Below, piece by piece: positions 40,401 to 48,560 of a DNA stretch of 64,000 nucleotides. Made by a program: the position numbers and the translations under genes. The stretch lies in NCBI RefSeq assembly GCF_023502425.1, contig NZ_JAMFMA010000002.1, positions 496,001 through 560,000 of the forward strand. Reading direction: 5' to 3'. The notes beneath the pieces are model-generated. The model worked only from the letters and a program-made list of their open reading frames with translations, searched no databases and had not been told where the DNA came from. This DNA comes from Flagellimonas spongiicola (GTDB lineage: Bacteria; Bacteroidota; Bacteroidia; Flavobacteriales; Flavobacteriaceae). Positions within the stretch are counted from its first letter, which is position 1. The number at the start of each line of letters is the position of its first letter.

Positions 40401-40839
40401 GGTCATCCATATCCACCCAATACCCAACCTTCTCGGTCATTTCATTCCATACATCTGTATAGCGCATTACCGCTTTTTTACAGGCAGCATTGTATTCTTC
40501 AACGGAAATCTTTTTGCCAATATCCTCTTTGGTGATTCCCAACTCTTTTTCAACGCCAATTTCAATAGGCAATCCATGAGTGTCCCAGCCCGCTTTACGC
40601 TTTACTTGAAAACCTTTCATGGTCTTATAGCGAGGAAAGATATCCTTAATGGTCCTTGCCATTACGTGATGAATCCCCGGCATACCATTGGCAGAGGGCG
40701 GCCCCTCATAAAACACGTAGCTCTCCTTGCCCTCTCGGGTAGAAACACTTTTTTCGAAAATTTGGTTCTTCTTCCAAAATTCCAAAACTTCCTCCGATAC
40801 CTTGGGCAAATTCAATCCTTTATATTCCGCAAACTTCAT
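37438..40839 (-). CDS. ileS: Isoleucyl-tRNA synthetase, eukaryote-type
   Basis: A 1133-aa class I synthetase that attaches isoleucine to tRNA-Ile. It has the HIGH-type signature GMPGIHHVMARTIKD, the KMSKR motif (KKMSKRLGNAVDP), an editing domain between them (WTTTPWTLPSNTALTVG) and the IleRS C-terminal region. The length and the PSANGMPGIHH form identify the longer eukaryote-like IleRS clade, common in Bacteroidota, which is associated with reduced mupirocin sensitivity. A -7 box is seen at 40874-40881. The neighbouring dksA-like and lspA genes are usual partners. Confidence 0.98.
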   Translation of the reverse strand: MKFAEYKGLNLPKVSEEVLEFWKKNQIFEKSVSTREGKESYVFYEGPPSANGMPGIHHVMARTIKDIFPRYKTMKGFQVKRKAGWDTHGLPIEIGVEKELGITKEDIGKKISVEEYNAACKKAVMRYTDVWNEMTEKVGYWVDMDDPYITYKSKYMESVWWLLKQIYDKGLLYKGYTIQPYSPKAGTGLSSHELNQPGTYQDVTDTTVTAQFKAKKETLPDFLKSVDGDIHFIAWTTTPWTLPSNTALTVGPKIDYVLVKSYNQYTFEPIQVILAKALVGKQFAGKFYLAESQEDFDAYNPGDKKIPYSIEQGFQGKDLVGIGYEQLLDYTLPYENPENAFRVISGDFVTTEDGTGIVHTAPTFGADDAMVAKQANPPVPPMLVLDENNNPVPLVDLQGRFRPEMQELAGKYVKNEYYDDGTAPDKSVDVEIAIRLKEENKAFKVEKYLHSYPNCWRTDKPVLYYPLDSWFVKVTDIKDRMFELNQNINWKPKATGEGRFGNWLANANDWNLSRSRYWGIPLPIWRTDDGKEEMIIGSVEELKAAMSKAVAAGVLEKDLFDDFVVGDMSESNYDKIDLHKNIVDQITLVSPSGKPMKRESDLIDVWFDSGSMPYAQWHYPFENKELIDDGVAFPANFIAEGVDQTRGWFYTLHAIATMVFDTISYKNVVSNGLVLDKEGKKMSKRLGNAVDPFEVLPEHGADATRWYMISNANPWDNLKFDIEGIVEVKRKFFGTLYNTYSFMALYANIDEFNYSEADIALNKRPEIDQWILSELHSLIQKVDEAYADYEATKAARMISDFVQENLSNWYVRLSRRRFWKGDYQQDKISAYQTLYTCLSAVAKLSAPIAPFFMERLYKDLDAVSGKEGSESVHLADFPVFDSTMVNKKLERKMQLAQKISSLVLSIRQKEKIKVRQPLQKVMIPILDTDQKEEIEAVSALIKSEVNVKEIELLDDASGILVKQIKPNFKVLGPRFGKDMKAIAAAVGKLRQEDIQKIEREGELMLDLENKSINLQLTDVEVSSQDIEGWLVASSGPLTVALDVTIDENLKKEGIARELVNRIQNLRKESGLEVTDKIDIKILKDGLVENAVSSNEDYIKTETLTAQLNFEESLEEGVAIAFDDVKTKLLIKKH

Positions 40840-40873
40840 ATGTACTGCTACTTCGTCTAAAATTCCGAGTTTG

Positions 40874-40881
40874 CAAAATTA
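40874..40881 (-). promoter_or_regulatory. -7 box TAATTTTG for ileS
   Basis: A perfect TAnnTTTG match on the minus strand, about 35 bp upstream of the ileS ATG. No -33 element at normal spacing was identified. Confidence 0.5.
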
Positions 40882-41018
40882 AAAATTTAGACGGAATAAT
40901 TGGCGTATCAAAACCTAATTAAGGAAGGTAATATGCTTAACCTAAATATGATATCAACAATAATTAGTTTTCTCGCAAATTTTATATCTTACTCAGACTA
41001 ACACTAAACCATTTATTT

Positions 41019-41351
41019 ATGAAACGAATTGTAATTGCGTCAATGGCATTGCTAATGGCATTGATCGTATTGGATTCATGTAAGGAGGCCGCCGATAAAG
41101 CAAAGGAGGCTGCCGAAGAAACAGAACAAGCTCTTGAAGAGGCAGGAGATGATATTCAAGAGGCTACCAATGATGCCATGGATGCTGTAAAAGAAGCTGG
41201 TGAGGAAATTCAAGAAGCTGGAGAACAAGCACTGGACAGCTTAAAGCAGGCGGGTGAGGAAACCATGGAGAATGTAAAAGAAATGGGCAATGACATCAAG
41301 GAAGCCACGGATGACTTGAAGAAAACCGTAGAGGAGAACACAGACCATTAA
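41019..41351 (+). CDS. Small lipoprotein with LEA-like amphipathic repeats
   Basis: A 110-aa lipoprotein (lipobox LDSC, Cys21) whose mature part is one long amphipathic, strongly acidic helix made of 11-mer-like repeats (KEAADKAKEAAEET, DAMDAVKEAGEEI, DSLKQAGEETMENVKE). This is the look of late-embryogenesis-abundant or apolipoprotein-like stress proteins. It has no aromatic residues in the mature part. It is a single-gene unit ending in a clear terminator. A role in membrane or envelope protection under stress is an inference from composition only. Confidence 0.85.
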   Translation: MKRIVIASMALLMALIVLDSCKEAADKAKEAAEETEQALEEAGDDIQEATNDAMDAVKEAGEEIQEAGEQALDSLKQAGEETMENVKEMGNDIKEATDDLKKTVEENTDH

Positions 41352-41372
41352 ACTTAAGTTCCCTTAAATTTC

Positions 41373-41399
41373 AAGCCCTGTTTTTGCGGGGCTTTTTTA
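41373..41399 (+). terminator. Terminator of LEA-like lipoprotein gene
   Basis: Stem AAGCCC / GGGCTT extended by U-G and G-C pairs, followed by TTTTTT on the plus strand, 22 bp past the stop. It lies just before the convergent receptor stop at 41402. Confidence 0.8.
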
Positions 41400-41401
41400 T
41401 T

Positions 41402-43816
41402 TTAAAATGTATAGCCTAAGGCCATAATTAAATTGGTGCCTGGCGCTGCGATTCCCGAGGAATATGTTCGATAACGCTGATTGGTTAGGTTTTCTACACT
41501 AAAGGAGGCTTTGAGAGCGCTTGTAATTTGATACTGTGATCTAAAATTTAACGTGTACCATGATGGACTAAAAGGGTTTCCCTCGTCATCAGTAGCATAG
41601 ATGTAAGATTTGCTTCTCTCAGTTAAGGCCAGATCTTGGTACCCAATTTCTCCATTGTAATTCAGAAAGAAATCCGCTTTGAGCTTCTGGTTTTTCCATA
41701 TTAGATGCACATCACCAAAAGTTGGCGCTGCATGACGCGCCGGAGTGTCCTCTCCCGACTCATCTTCCTCAGTACCTTCTGTTATGGTTAGATTAGACAC
41801 CAAGGACCAATTTTCATCGAAGAAGGCTTCCATGCCCAATTCAAAACCATAGACATAGGCTTTGGCCGCATTTTGTATGGCTTGTACCGAACTAAGCTCG
41901 CCATTATAGATAATTTCGGATTGTCCGTTAAATGTAAAATCCCTTCGCACCAAAGCGTCTACCAAATAGGTGTAAAAACCCGCCCCTTTCAAAACCAATT
42001 TGTCATTGATGTTTTTTCGGATTCCAAGTTCCAAATTGTAAGCATATTCTGGTTCAAGTTCTGGATTTGGTACGACCACAGCACCTGGTTCAGAGTCAAA
42101 TACCTTGCCTACATCATCAATGTTGGGTGCCCTAAATCCTGTAGATCCATTTAGGGTTACCTGTAAATCTGCGCGGGGGAACCAACTAAAACCAAGACTG
42201 CCAGTAAAGGCGCCTGTTATCAAATCGGCCTCATCAAACGGGAATGGATAAAACGTGGTATCAAATTGGGCATCTACCCATACCTGACTATAACGGGCCC
42301 CAGAAAGTAGGGTAAAGTTTGGCATCAATTTGTATTCGCCGTTAATGTACCCAGCAAAAGTTTGCCATGTAGATCCATCGGGATAACGAGAGGCTGCGGG
42401 TGCCGTCACATTCGTTTCAATATTGGTTACACTCCCCTCTGAAAAGACCTTATTGAAAATATACTCAGCGCCGTAGTACAATCTTAAATCGCCTATTTTC
42501 TTGTTTTCAAAATCCACATTCATAGACAATGCATTCACACGTTCCTGTGTTGAATAGCGATTAACCGATTGAAAAGCCCTATCGTTCCTGCTTTCCTCAA
42601 AAAATTGATATGCTGTAGTGATCTTTACCCCATCATAAAATTTATTCTTCCCCTTCTTGGTGACCTGCAAGTTCCCCATAAACCACTTTTGGGGACCATA
42701 AAACCATTCTGCTGAACGCAGACCATCTCCTGTACTATTTGGTCTTATCAATCGATCATATCGGGAAAAATCCGAAGTTTCAGAATAGTGCAATCCTAAA
42801 TCATAGTTCCAAGTAGCATTGGGTTTATAACTAAACTTCTGTAAAAAATTGATTTGATCGTAGCCTGTGGTTAATTGTTCCTTGGGGTTATCATTTGTGC
42901 GCAACACATCCTGACCATTTTCACGTACCACATACGAATTCCGCAGATAGCTCTCTGGACCATGCCCGCCCATGGTCAAATTATCAAAATCGTTATAGGT
43001 GATACTTGTGTAAGAAGCCCAATTCCGTTGCCCAAGATTCAAATCAAAATGAGCCGTATTTTCATTATTGGCCGTTGCGAAACGATAATTCACATTGCCA
43101 GAAACTGTTAGACTATCCGTAAAAGAAAATCTAGGTTTTCTAGTGTAAAAATTCATTACGCCGCCAATGGCATCACTTCCATAAATTACAGAGCCAGGCC
43201 CAAAAACAATTTCAGTATTTCTAATATTGTATGGGTCAATCGAAATAACATTTTGGATATTACCGCCACGGAATATAGCGTTGTTCATTCGGACACCGTC
43301 TACGGACAATAACAATCTGTTTGTGGCAAATCCACGTATCATGGGACTCCCACCTCCCAACTGGCTTTTTTGCACAAAAACCTTCCCGCTATTTTGAAGT
43401 AAGTCTGCGGAGGTCTGCGGATTTGCAAAGGCAATACTTTGGGCATCCAAGGATTCGATTTTTTGCGGGATATCCTTTTTTTGTTGTTCCCATTTGGAAA
43501 CCGACATGACTACTTCCATCAACTCTTCCGGTCTCAGGTCTAAGTACACGCGATTCCCCTTTTTATTGATGCGCGATTTCGTGGTTTCCAATTCCTGATA
43601 ACTAATGTGTTTTAATGTGATCTTTTCATTACGATCAAACACATCCAAATTAGCCTTTCCGTTTAAATCAGAAACCGAAGTTTTGGACTTGTCTCTATTG
43701 TAAATAGCGATATTAGCCACTGGAGAACCTGTTTCAGCGTCATAAACAGTGACTTCTTGGGCAAAAAGGTTGAAAGTGGCCAGAAAGCATATCAGAGCAA
43801 AACCAATCTTGTGCAT
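41402..43816 (-). CDS. TonB-dependent receptor next to recO
   Basis: An 804-aa receptor from ATG 43816 (MHKIGFALI): signal peptide (to about residue 19), carboxypeptidase-like domain (about 20-90, EVTVYDAETGSPVANIAIYN), plug (about 110-215, with LLQNSGKVFVQKSQLGGGSPMIRG and VDGVRMNNAIFRGGN) and a barrel ending in LIMALGYTF. The plug has the classic features of ligand-gated siderophore or vitamin receptors, but no substrate can be assigned. The frame can be extended 6 codons into recO, but ATG 43816 falls 1 bp after the recO stop, so the two genes form an operon. Confidence 0.94.
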   Translation of the reverse strand: MHKIGFALICFLATFNLFAQEVTVYDAETGSPVANIAIYNRDKSKTSVSDLNGKANLDVFDRNEKITLKHISYQELETTKSRINKKGNRVYLDLRPEELMEVVMSVSKWEQQKKDIPQKIESLDAQSIAFANPQTSADLLQNSGKVFVQKSQLGGGSPMIRGFATNRLLLSVDGVRMNNAIFRGGNIQNVISIDPYNIRNTEIVFGPGSVIYGSDAIGGVMNFYTRKPRFSFTDSLTVSGNVNYRFATANNENTAHFDLNLGQRNWASYTSITYNDFDNLTMGGHGPESYLRNSYVVRENGQDVLRTNDNPKEQLTTGYDQINFLQKFSYKPNATWNYDLGLHYSETSDFSRYDRLIRPNSTGDGLRSAEWFYGPQKWFMGNLQVTKKGKNKFYDGVKITTAYQFFEESRNDRAFQSVNRYSTQERVNALSMNVDFENKKIGDLRLYYGAEYIFNKVFSEGSVTNIETNVTAPAASRYPDGSTWQTFAGYINGEYKLMPNFTLLSGARYSQVWVDAQFDTTFYPFPFDEADLITGAFTGSLGFSWFPRADLQVTLNGSTGFRAPNIDDVGKVFDSEPGAVVVPNPELEPEYAYNLELGIRKNINDKLVLKGAGFYTYLVDALVRRDFTFNGQSEIIYNGELSSVQAIQNAAKAYVYGFELGMEAFFDENWSLVSNLTITEGTEEDESGEDTPARHAAPTFGDVHLIWKNQKLKADFFLNYNGEIGYQDLALTERSKSYIYATDDEGNPFSPSWYTLNFRSQYQITSALKASFSVENLTNQRYRTYSSGIAAPGTNLIMALGYTF

Positions 43817-43817
43817 A

Positions 43818-44537
43818 CTACTCAAAAACTGCATTTAAGACAGCCAGGGACTTGGGTTTTCTAAATCCGTGCAAATGTAGTTCAAAATACAGAATCAGTT
43901 TTTTTAGCAGTCCCTGCCTTTGGGGCTTATTCATTTGCACCGTGTTTAGTGCATCAAAATTTATGCCCAACAGCTTTTTGAAATGAAATATTTCTTCGCC
44001 TTGTAACAACGGGTTCAAGGATGGAACCGAATAAAAACTGCCTTCCAGCAAATCAAAATATGGGGAAGACGCACTAGAGGTATCTGGATAAAAACCCAAA
44101 TACTTGCTCAAATTCAACAAGAACAACAAATGAAAATTGGCTGGTGGATTGTGAAAATCAAGCCAATGCAAAGCATATTCCAAGTAGTTGTACAGCCCAG
44201 AATCTTCTTCTTGCTCCTGAATGCTATTACCTAACATCTCAGCCAGAAACAGCACCAAGCTGTTTTTGACAATGTCCGTATGCAAGGTCTGGTATGGCGC
44301 TATTACCTTCGCCTCCTTAATGGTTTCCAAAGTTCCCTTGTTCTTATGCTGTGCCACAATCTCCAATTGCATCAAGGGTAAAAAATAAGCTGCTTTTAGT
44401 TTGCCTCTTTTGGATTTCAACACTCCCTTGAGTAGATACGATTTAAGTCCATCAGATTCCGTGAATGCTTTGACGATTAGACTTGTATCGCCATATTTTA
44501 AAGAAGAAAGCACTATGGCCTTTGTGGTTACCTGCAT
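43818..44537 (-). CDS. recO: DNA repair protein RecO
   Basis: A 239-aa recombination mediator from ATG 44537, beginning MQVTTKAIVLSSLKYGDTSLI, the typical RecO OB-fold N-terminus, with VKAFTESDGLKSYLLKGVL and a helical C-terminal half (EMLGNSIQEQEEDSGLYNYLE). RecO works with RecR to load RecA onto SSB-coated DNA. The frame is open to 44585, but that extension lies in the gdhA terminator and is rejected. No CxxC zinc motif is obvious in the C-terminal half, as in many Bacteroidota RecO proteins. Confidence 0.93.
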   Translation of the reverse strand: MQVTTKAIVLSSLKYGDTSLIVKAFTESDGLKSYLLKGVLKSKRGKLKAAYFLPLMQLEIVAQHKNKGTLETIKEAKVIAPYQTLHTDIVKNSLVLFLAEMLGNSIQEQEEDSGLYNYLEYALHWLDFHNPPANFHLLFLLNLSKYLGFYPDTSSASSPYFDLLEGSFYSVPSLNPLLQGEEIFHFKKLLGINFDALNTVQMNKPQRQGLLKKLILYFELHLHGFRKPKSLAVLNAVFE

Positions 44538-44559
44538 AGGGTTAAGAATGTTTGAAGAT

Positions 44560-44595
44560 AAAAAAAGTGGGCGATTGACCAGCAATCGCCCACTT
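44560..44595 (-). terminator. gdhA terminator
   Basis: A 13-bp perfect stem AAGTGGGCGATTG / CAATCGCCCACTT with an ACCAG loop and a T run on the minus strand, 24 bp past the gdhA stop. It argues that recO is a separate unit with its start at 44537. Confidence 0.9.
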
Positions 44596-44618
44596 GTATA
44601 TACATTCAGAAATGATGT

Positions 44619-45962
44619 TTATATAACCCCTTGGGCCAACATAGCATCGGCTACTTTTACAAAACCAGCAATATTGGCTCCCTTAACATAGTTGCAATAC
44701 CCATCTTCTTCCTTACCAAACTCGATACAAGAATCGTGAATATCGCTCATGATTGCTTTAAGACGATCATCAACTTCCTCACGGGTCCAACTGATACGTA
44801 GGGAATTTTGTGACATCTCCAATCCGGAAGTAGCAACACCCCCTGCATTTGATGCTTTACCTGGAGCAAAAAGGATTTTTGCTTCGTGGAATGCATGGAT
44901 CGCTTCAGGTGTTGAAGGCATATTGGCCCCTTCAGCCACGGCGATACAGCCATTTTTAATCAATGTTGCTGCATCATCTCCATTTAATTCGTTCTGGGTC
45001 GCACATGGCAGTGCCACATCGCAGGCAACTTCCCAAGGTGTTTTCCCTTTATGATATTCCGCCGACGCATATTTATCCGCATATTCGGAAATACGTCCGC
45101 GTTTGTTGTTTTTCAAATCCATGACAAATTGCAATTTCTCAGTATCAAGGCCGTCCTTGTCATAAATATATCCTCCAGAATCAGAAAGCGTAAGCACTTT
45201 ACCTCCAAGCTGAAGTACTTTTTCTGCAGCAAATTGCGCCACATTACCTGATCCGGAAATCACAACGTTCTTTCCTTCAAAAGAATCATTATTGGTTTTC
45301 AGCATGCTATCCGCGAAATAAACAGTACCATATCCTGTAGCTTCCGGTCTAATCAAAGATCCACCCCAGGAACGACCTTTACCGGTCAATACACCCGTAA
45401 ATTCGTTTCTGATTTTCTTATACATCCCAAATAGGAATCCGATTTCCCTAGATCCAACTCCAATATCACCAGCAGGTACATCCGTATTTGGACCAATATG
45501 ACGACATAATTCTGTCATAAAAGCATGGCAAAAACGCATTACCTCGTCATCAGATTTACCTTTAGGGTTAAAATCTGAACCTCCTTTACCACCACCCATT
45601 GGCAGTGTAGTCAAACTGTTCTTGAACACTTGTTCAAAAGCCAAGAACTTAAGGACACTTGCATTTACGGTTGGATGAAAACGAAGACCTCCTTTGTATG
45701 GACCGATTGCAGAATTCATTTGAATTCGATAACCCCGATTCACATGGATTTCACCTTGGTCATCTACCCATGCTACACGAAAGGAGATTAAACGCTCAGG
45801 TTCTACCATTCGCAATAGGATATTCTTGCCGTGGTATATATCATGTTTTACGATGTAAGGGATAACAGTTTCCGCTACCTCTTGTACCGCTTGGATAAAT
45901 TCAGGTTCGTGCCCATTTCGGGTAACCACCTCATCCATAAATGCTTTGATTTTTGCTTCCAT
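44619..45962 (-). CDS. gdhA: NADP-type glutamate dehydrogenase
   Basis: A 447-aa cytosolic enzyme that forms glutamate from 2-oxoglutarate and ammonium. It shows the family lysine motif LPMGGGKGGSDFNPKGKSD, the PAGDIGVGSREIGFLFG stretch and the Rossmann motif VVISGSGNVAQFAAEKVLQLG. The size and the start region match the hexameric NADP-dependent bacterial type. It has its own promoter (46034-46061) and terminator, so it is transcribed alone. Confidence 0.97.
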   Translation of the reverse strand: MEAKIKAFMDEVVTRNGHEPEFIQAVQEVAETVIPYIVKHDIYHGKNILLRMVEPERLISFRVAWVDDQGEIHVNRGYRIQMNSAIGPYKGGLRFHPTVNASVLKFLAFEQVFKNSLTTLPMGGGKGGSDFNPKGKSDDEVMRFCHAFMTELCRHIGPNTDVPAGDIGVGSREIGFLFGMYKKIRNEFTGVLTGKGRSWGGSLIRPEATGYGTVYFADSMLKTNNDSFEGKNVVISGSGNVAQFAAEKVLQLGGKVLTLSDSGGYIYDKDGLDTEKLQFVMDLKNNKRGRISEYADKYASAEYHKGKTPWEVACDVALPCATQNELNGDDAATLIKNGCIAVAEGANMPSTPEAIHAFHEAKILFAPGKASNAGGVATSGLEMSQNSLRISWTREEVDDRLKAIMSDIHDSCIEFGKEEDGYCNYVKGANIAGFVKVADAMLAQGVI

Positions 45963-46033
45963 AAGACGGATTTCAAGTTTAATTTCCCTGAGTTCGACAC
46001 CAAGGGAATTTTATCAAATTAGGAATTAGACGG

Positions 46034-46061
46034 CAAAATTATACTATTTGCATAATTCAAA
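46034..46061 (-). promoter_or_regulatory. Candidate gdhA promoter
   Basis: On the minus strand TTTG (46058-46061) is followed after 16 bp by the -7 box TAATTTTG (46034-46041), close to the Bacteroidota consensus TTTG - TAnnTTTG though the spacing is slightly short. The segment also contains an ATTTG/CAAAT inverted repeat. Confidence 0.45.
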
Positions 46062-46092
46062 TGCGCTTTTTTTGAAAATTTTTCAAAATGAG

Positions 46093-47247
46093 CTATGATA
46101 TCGCCTGTTCCAAATCGGCAATCAAGTCATTGACATCTTCAATACCAACACTTAGTCTGATCAATGCATCTACAACCCCGCTTTTTTCCCGTTCTTCTTT
46201 TGGAATACTGGCATGGGTCATACTGGCCGGATGGCCTGCCAAACTTTCAACACCGCCCAAGGATTCTGCCAAGGTAAAAACCTCCAATTTTTCCACAATC
46301 CTAATCGCATCTTCATAACTACTTCCCTTGGTAATAAAGGAAATCATTCCTCCAAAACCCTTCATTTGAGTTTTGGCAACATCGTGGTTGGGATGGTCTT
46401 CAAAACCAGGCCAATACACTTTTTCAATTTTTGGGTGTTTTTGCAGATATTCTGCAATGGCCTTACCATTTTCACAATGGCGTTCCATTCGAACATGCAA
46501 GGTCTTGATTCCTCTAAGGGTAAGGAAACTGTCCATAGGACCACAAACCGCACCGCTTGCATTTTGGATAAAGAACAATTTATCTGCCAAGGCTTCGTCT
46601 TTAACTACCAATGCTCCAACTACTATGTCACTATGACCTCCCAGATATTTGGTGGCCGAGTGCATCACGATATCTGCGCCCAAATCCAAAGGTCTTTGCA
46701 AATATGGAGTTGCAAAAGTGTTATCCACAGCAAGCAACAAACCGTGTTTTTTAGCCACAGCGGATACCGCCTTAACATCAATAACATTCATCATTGGGTT
46801 GGTTGGTGTTTCCACCCAAATCAGTTTGGTATTCGTATTGATTTTGGCTTCAATTGCTGCAGCATCCTGCATCCCAATGAAATGGAACTTAATTCCGTAC
46901 TTTTCAAATATTTGTTTGAAAAGGCGGTAACTACCCCCGTATAAATCATTAGTGGAGACAACCTCATCTCCTGGATTCAATAGCTTGATCACCGCATCCA
47001 TGGCGGCCAAACCACTAGCAAAGGCCAAACCGTACTTCCCATTTTCTATGCTGGCCAAAGAAGCCTCCAATGCTGCACGAGTTGGGTTTCCACTACGCGA
47101 GTACTCATACCCTTTGTGGCCACCTGGAGTGCTCTGAGCATAGGTGGAAGTTTGATAAATAGGAGGCATGACCGCACCGTAAGCGGCATCTGGCATTTGT
47201 CCACCATGTATAGTCTTACTGTTGAATCGAAGCGATTTCTTACTCAT
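46093..47247 (-). CDS. metB: Cystathionine gamma-synthase/lyase, PLP enzyme
   Basis: A 384-aa trans-sulfuration enzyme of the Cys/Met metabolism PLP-dependent family. The PLP lysine is in MHSATKYLGGHSDIVVG, and YQTSTYAQSTPGGHKGYEYSRSGNPTR and the AESLGGVESLAGHPASMTHAS stretch are typical. It could be the gamma-synthase of methionine synthesis or the gamma-lyase of cysteine synthesis; the sequence does not separate the two, so the metB symbol is tentative. It is divergent from the DUF3298 lipoprotein, with facing promoters in the 86-bp gap. Confidence 0.93.
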   Translation of the reverse strand: MSKKSLRFNSKTIHGGQMPDAAYGAVMPPIYQTSTYAQSTPGGHKGYEYSRSGNPTRAALEASLASIENGKYGLAFASGLAAMDAVIKLLNPGDEVVSTNDLYGGSYRLFKQIFEKYGIKFHFIGMQDAAAIEAKINTNTKLIWVETPTNPMMNVIDVKAVSAVAKKHGLLLAVDNTFATPYLQRPLDLGADIVMHSATKYLGGHSDIVVGALVVKDEALADKLFFIQNASGAVCGPMDSFLTLRGIKTLHVRMERHCENGKAIAEYLQKHPKIEKVYWPGFEDHPNHDVAKTQMKGFGGMISFITKGSSYEDAIRIVEKLEVFTLAESLGGVESLAGHPASMTHASIPKEEREKSGVVDALIRLSVGIEDVNDLIADLEQAIS

Positions 47248-47266
47248 AATAATTTGGATATGTCTA

Positions 47267-47297
47267 CAAATGTATCGTTAAGTTTTGGAGTAATCAA
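47267..47297 (-). promoter_or_regulatory. metB promoter
   Basis: Minus-strand TTG (47295-47297) and, 20 bp later, the -7 box TACATTTG (47267-47274), which matches the Bacteroidota consensus, 19 bp before the ATG. It overlaps the promoter of the divergent gene. Confidence 0.55.
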
Positions 47298-47313
47298 TGA
47301 AGTCTTATTTTTG
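47284..47313 (+). promoter_or_regulatory. Promoter of the DUF3298 lipoprotein gene
   Basis: TTTG (47284-47287), an 18-bp spacer and TATTTTTG (47306-47313) fit the Bacteroidota -33/-7 consensus closely. The ATG follows at 47334. Confidence 0.6.
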
Positions 47314-47333
47314 AAGACCCTAAACCCCTTGCA

Positions 47334-48086
47334 ATGAACAAATATATTTGTCTTCTGTTCCTCTTAATGCTTAGCCTTGGTTGCGAAGATGACCATAAAC
47401 TTACTTTAGAACCCTACAAATTTCAAGGGGAATCCTGCACGGATTGTCCTAATGTTGAATTGAATCTTTTAAAAGCTCTGGATGATACCAAATTAAGCGG
47501 CGCGGTAAACAATGCAATGCGTGAAGAGGTCATTGTGCTGCTGTCTTTTGATGAGGAGTCAGAGGTGGACAACGTGAAAAAAGCGATTGCATCCTTCAGT
47601 AAAAGTTATATGGATTTAAAGGAACGTTTTCCGGATGAATCCATAGGATGGGAAGCTAAACTTGATTGTGAGGTTGCCTATGAAGATAAAAACATCCTGA
47701 GCCTAATATTGAGCAGCTATACCTTCACCGGTGGTGCCCACGGTTACAGTGCTACAACATTTTTGAATTTTGATAAGATTACCGGGGAGGAATTAGAGAA
47801 TTGGGAATTGTTTGAAGATGTGCAAGGCTTTACGGATTACACCGAAACCAAATTTAGAATTCAGGAAGATGTTCCTCAGGATTCCAATATTAATGGCACT
47901 GGATTTATGTTCAACGGAGACCATTTTCACCTTGCGGAAAACCTAGGGTACACACAGCACGGGGTTCAACTTGTTTATAACCAATACGAAATTGCTTCGT
48001 ACGCTGATGGTCCTAAAATCATAATAATACCATTTGCCGAAGCCAATAAATACCTTAAACGTCCAACGAATAAGAAGGGGTTATGA
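47334..48086 (+). CDS. DUF3298/DUF4163-type lipoprotein
   Basis: A 250-aa lipoprotein (lipobox SLGC, Cys17). The body matches the RsiV-like DUF4163-DUF3298 architecture: an N-terminal domain (LNLLKALDDTKLSGAVNNAMREE) and the C-terminal DUF3298 domain with YTFTGGAHGYSATTFLNFDKITGEEL and the QLVYNQYEIASYADGPKIIIIPF end. In Bacillus a related fold binds lysozyme; here the function is unknown. The 3' end overlaps the convergent DinB gene by 6 bp. A good promoter lies upstream. Confidence 0.88.
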   Translation: MNKYICLLFLLMLSLGCEDDHKLTLEPYKFQGESCTDCPNVELNLLKALDDTKLSGAVNNAMREEVIVLLSFDEESEVDNVKKAIASFSKSYMDLKERFPDESIGWEAKLDCEVAYEDKNILSLILSSYTFTGGAHGYSATTFLNFDKITGEELENWELFEDVQGFTDYTETKFRIQEDVPQDSNINGTGFMFNGDHFHLAENLGYTQHGVQLVYNQYEIASYADGPKIIIIPFAEANKYLKRPTNKKGL

Positions 48087-48542
48087 CGCAACTGCTTTTT
48101 GCAAGGCAAGAATGGCCCCCAGATGGATACCTTCATGAAAAACCATAAATGTAATGGCATCTTCAACGCTATCCAACCCAACTTTTGGCGTTGTCATGTA
48201 GGAGTCAAAGTTTTGGAACTTTCCACTTTGAAAATCCACTTTCATCTGTTCAACGGTATCGATTAGGTAGTTATTAACCTTTTCAATTTCTTGCAAACTT
48301 GGTTCTTCTGTTGGCGCAGTTCCTTTACGATATTTATCAACAAGCTCCGTTTCTATGGTAAATTCCTTACCGCTTAGTTTATACACCAAAAGTTGCTGCG
48401 TTACCATGGTATGGGCAATATTCCACCAAATGTTGTTTCTAAATCCTTGAGGTATCGCAAAGAGTTGTTCCCTTGGCGTGTTTTCTAGAATACGTTGGAA
48501 TATTATTCGGTTTTTAAGGATGGTATCAAATTGTTTATCCAT
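48081..48542 (-). CDS. DinB family protein
   Basis: A 153-aa four-helix DinB domain protein without a signal peptide, starting at ATG 48542 (MDKQFDTILKNR). The metal-ligand histidines are in NIAHTMVTQQ and FHEGIHLGAIL. DinB proteins are often thiol-dependent or damage-induced, but this one is uncharacterised. A GTG two codons upstream also opens the frame but is less likely. It is divergent from the racemase operon across a strongly palindromic gap. Confidence 0.9.
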   Translation of the reverse strand: MDKQFDTILKNRIIFQRILENTPREQLFAIPQGFRNNIWWNIAHTMVTQQLLVYKLSGKEFTIETELVDKYRKGTAPTEEPSLQEIEKVNNYLIDTVEQMKVDFQSGKFQNFDSYMTTPKVGLDSVEDAITFMVFHEGIHLGAILALQKAVAS

Positions 48543-48560
48543 TATCACATTTATTTAACA

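Noticed and set aside
40147..40860. 237-codon plus-strand frame opposite ileS
   Set aside because: Antisense to the strongly conserved IleRS N-terminus including its HIGH motif; no family features.
43834..44585. Upstream start extensions of the recO-adjacent receptor (43834) and recO (44585)
   Set aside because: The receptor extension overlaps recO, and the recO extension lies inside the gdhA terminator; internal ATGs at 43816 and 44537 start the signal peptide and the conserved RecO N-terminus.
46213..46944. 243-codon plus-strand frame opposite metB
   Set aside because: Antisense to conserved metB; composition rich in Cys, His and Phe, typical of a shadow.
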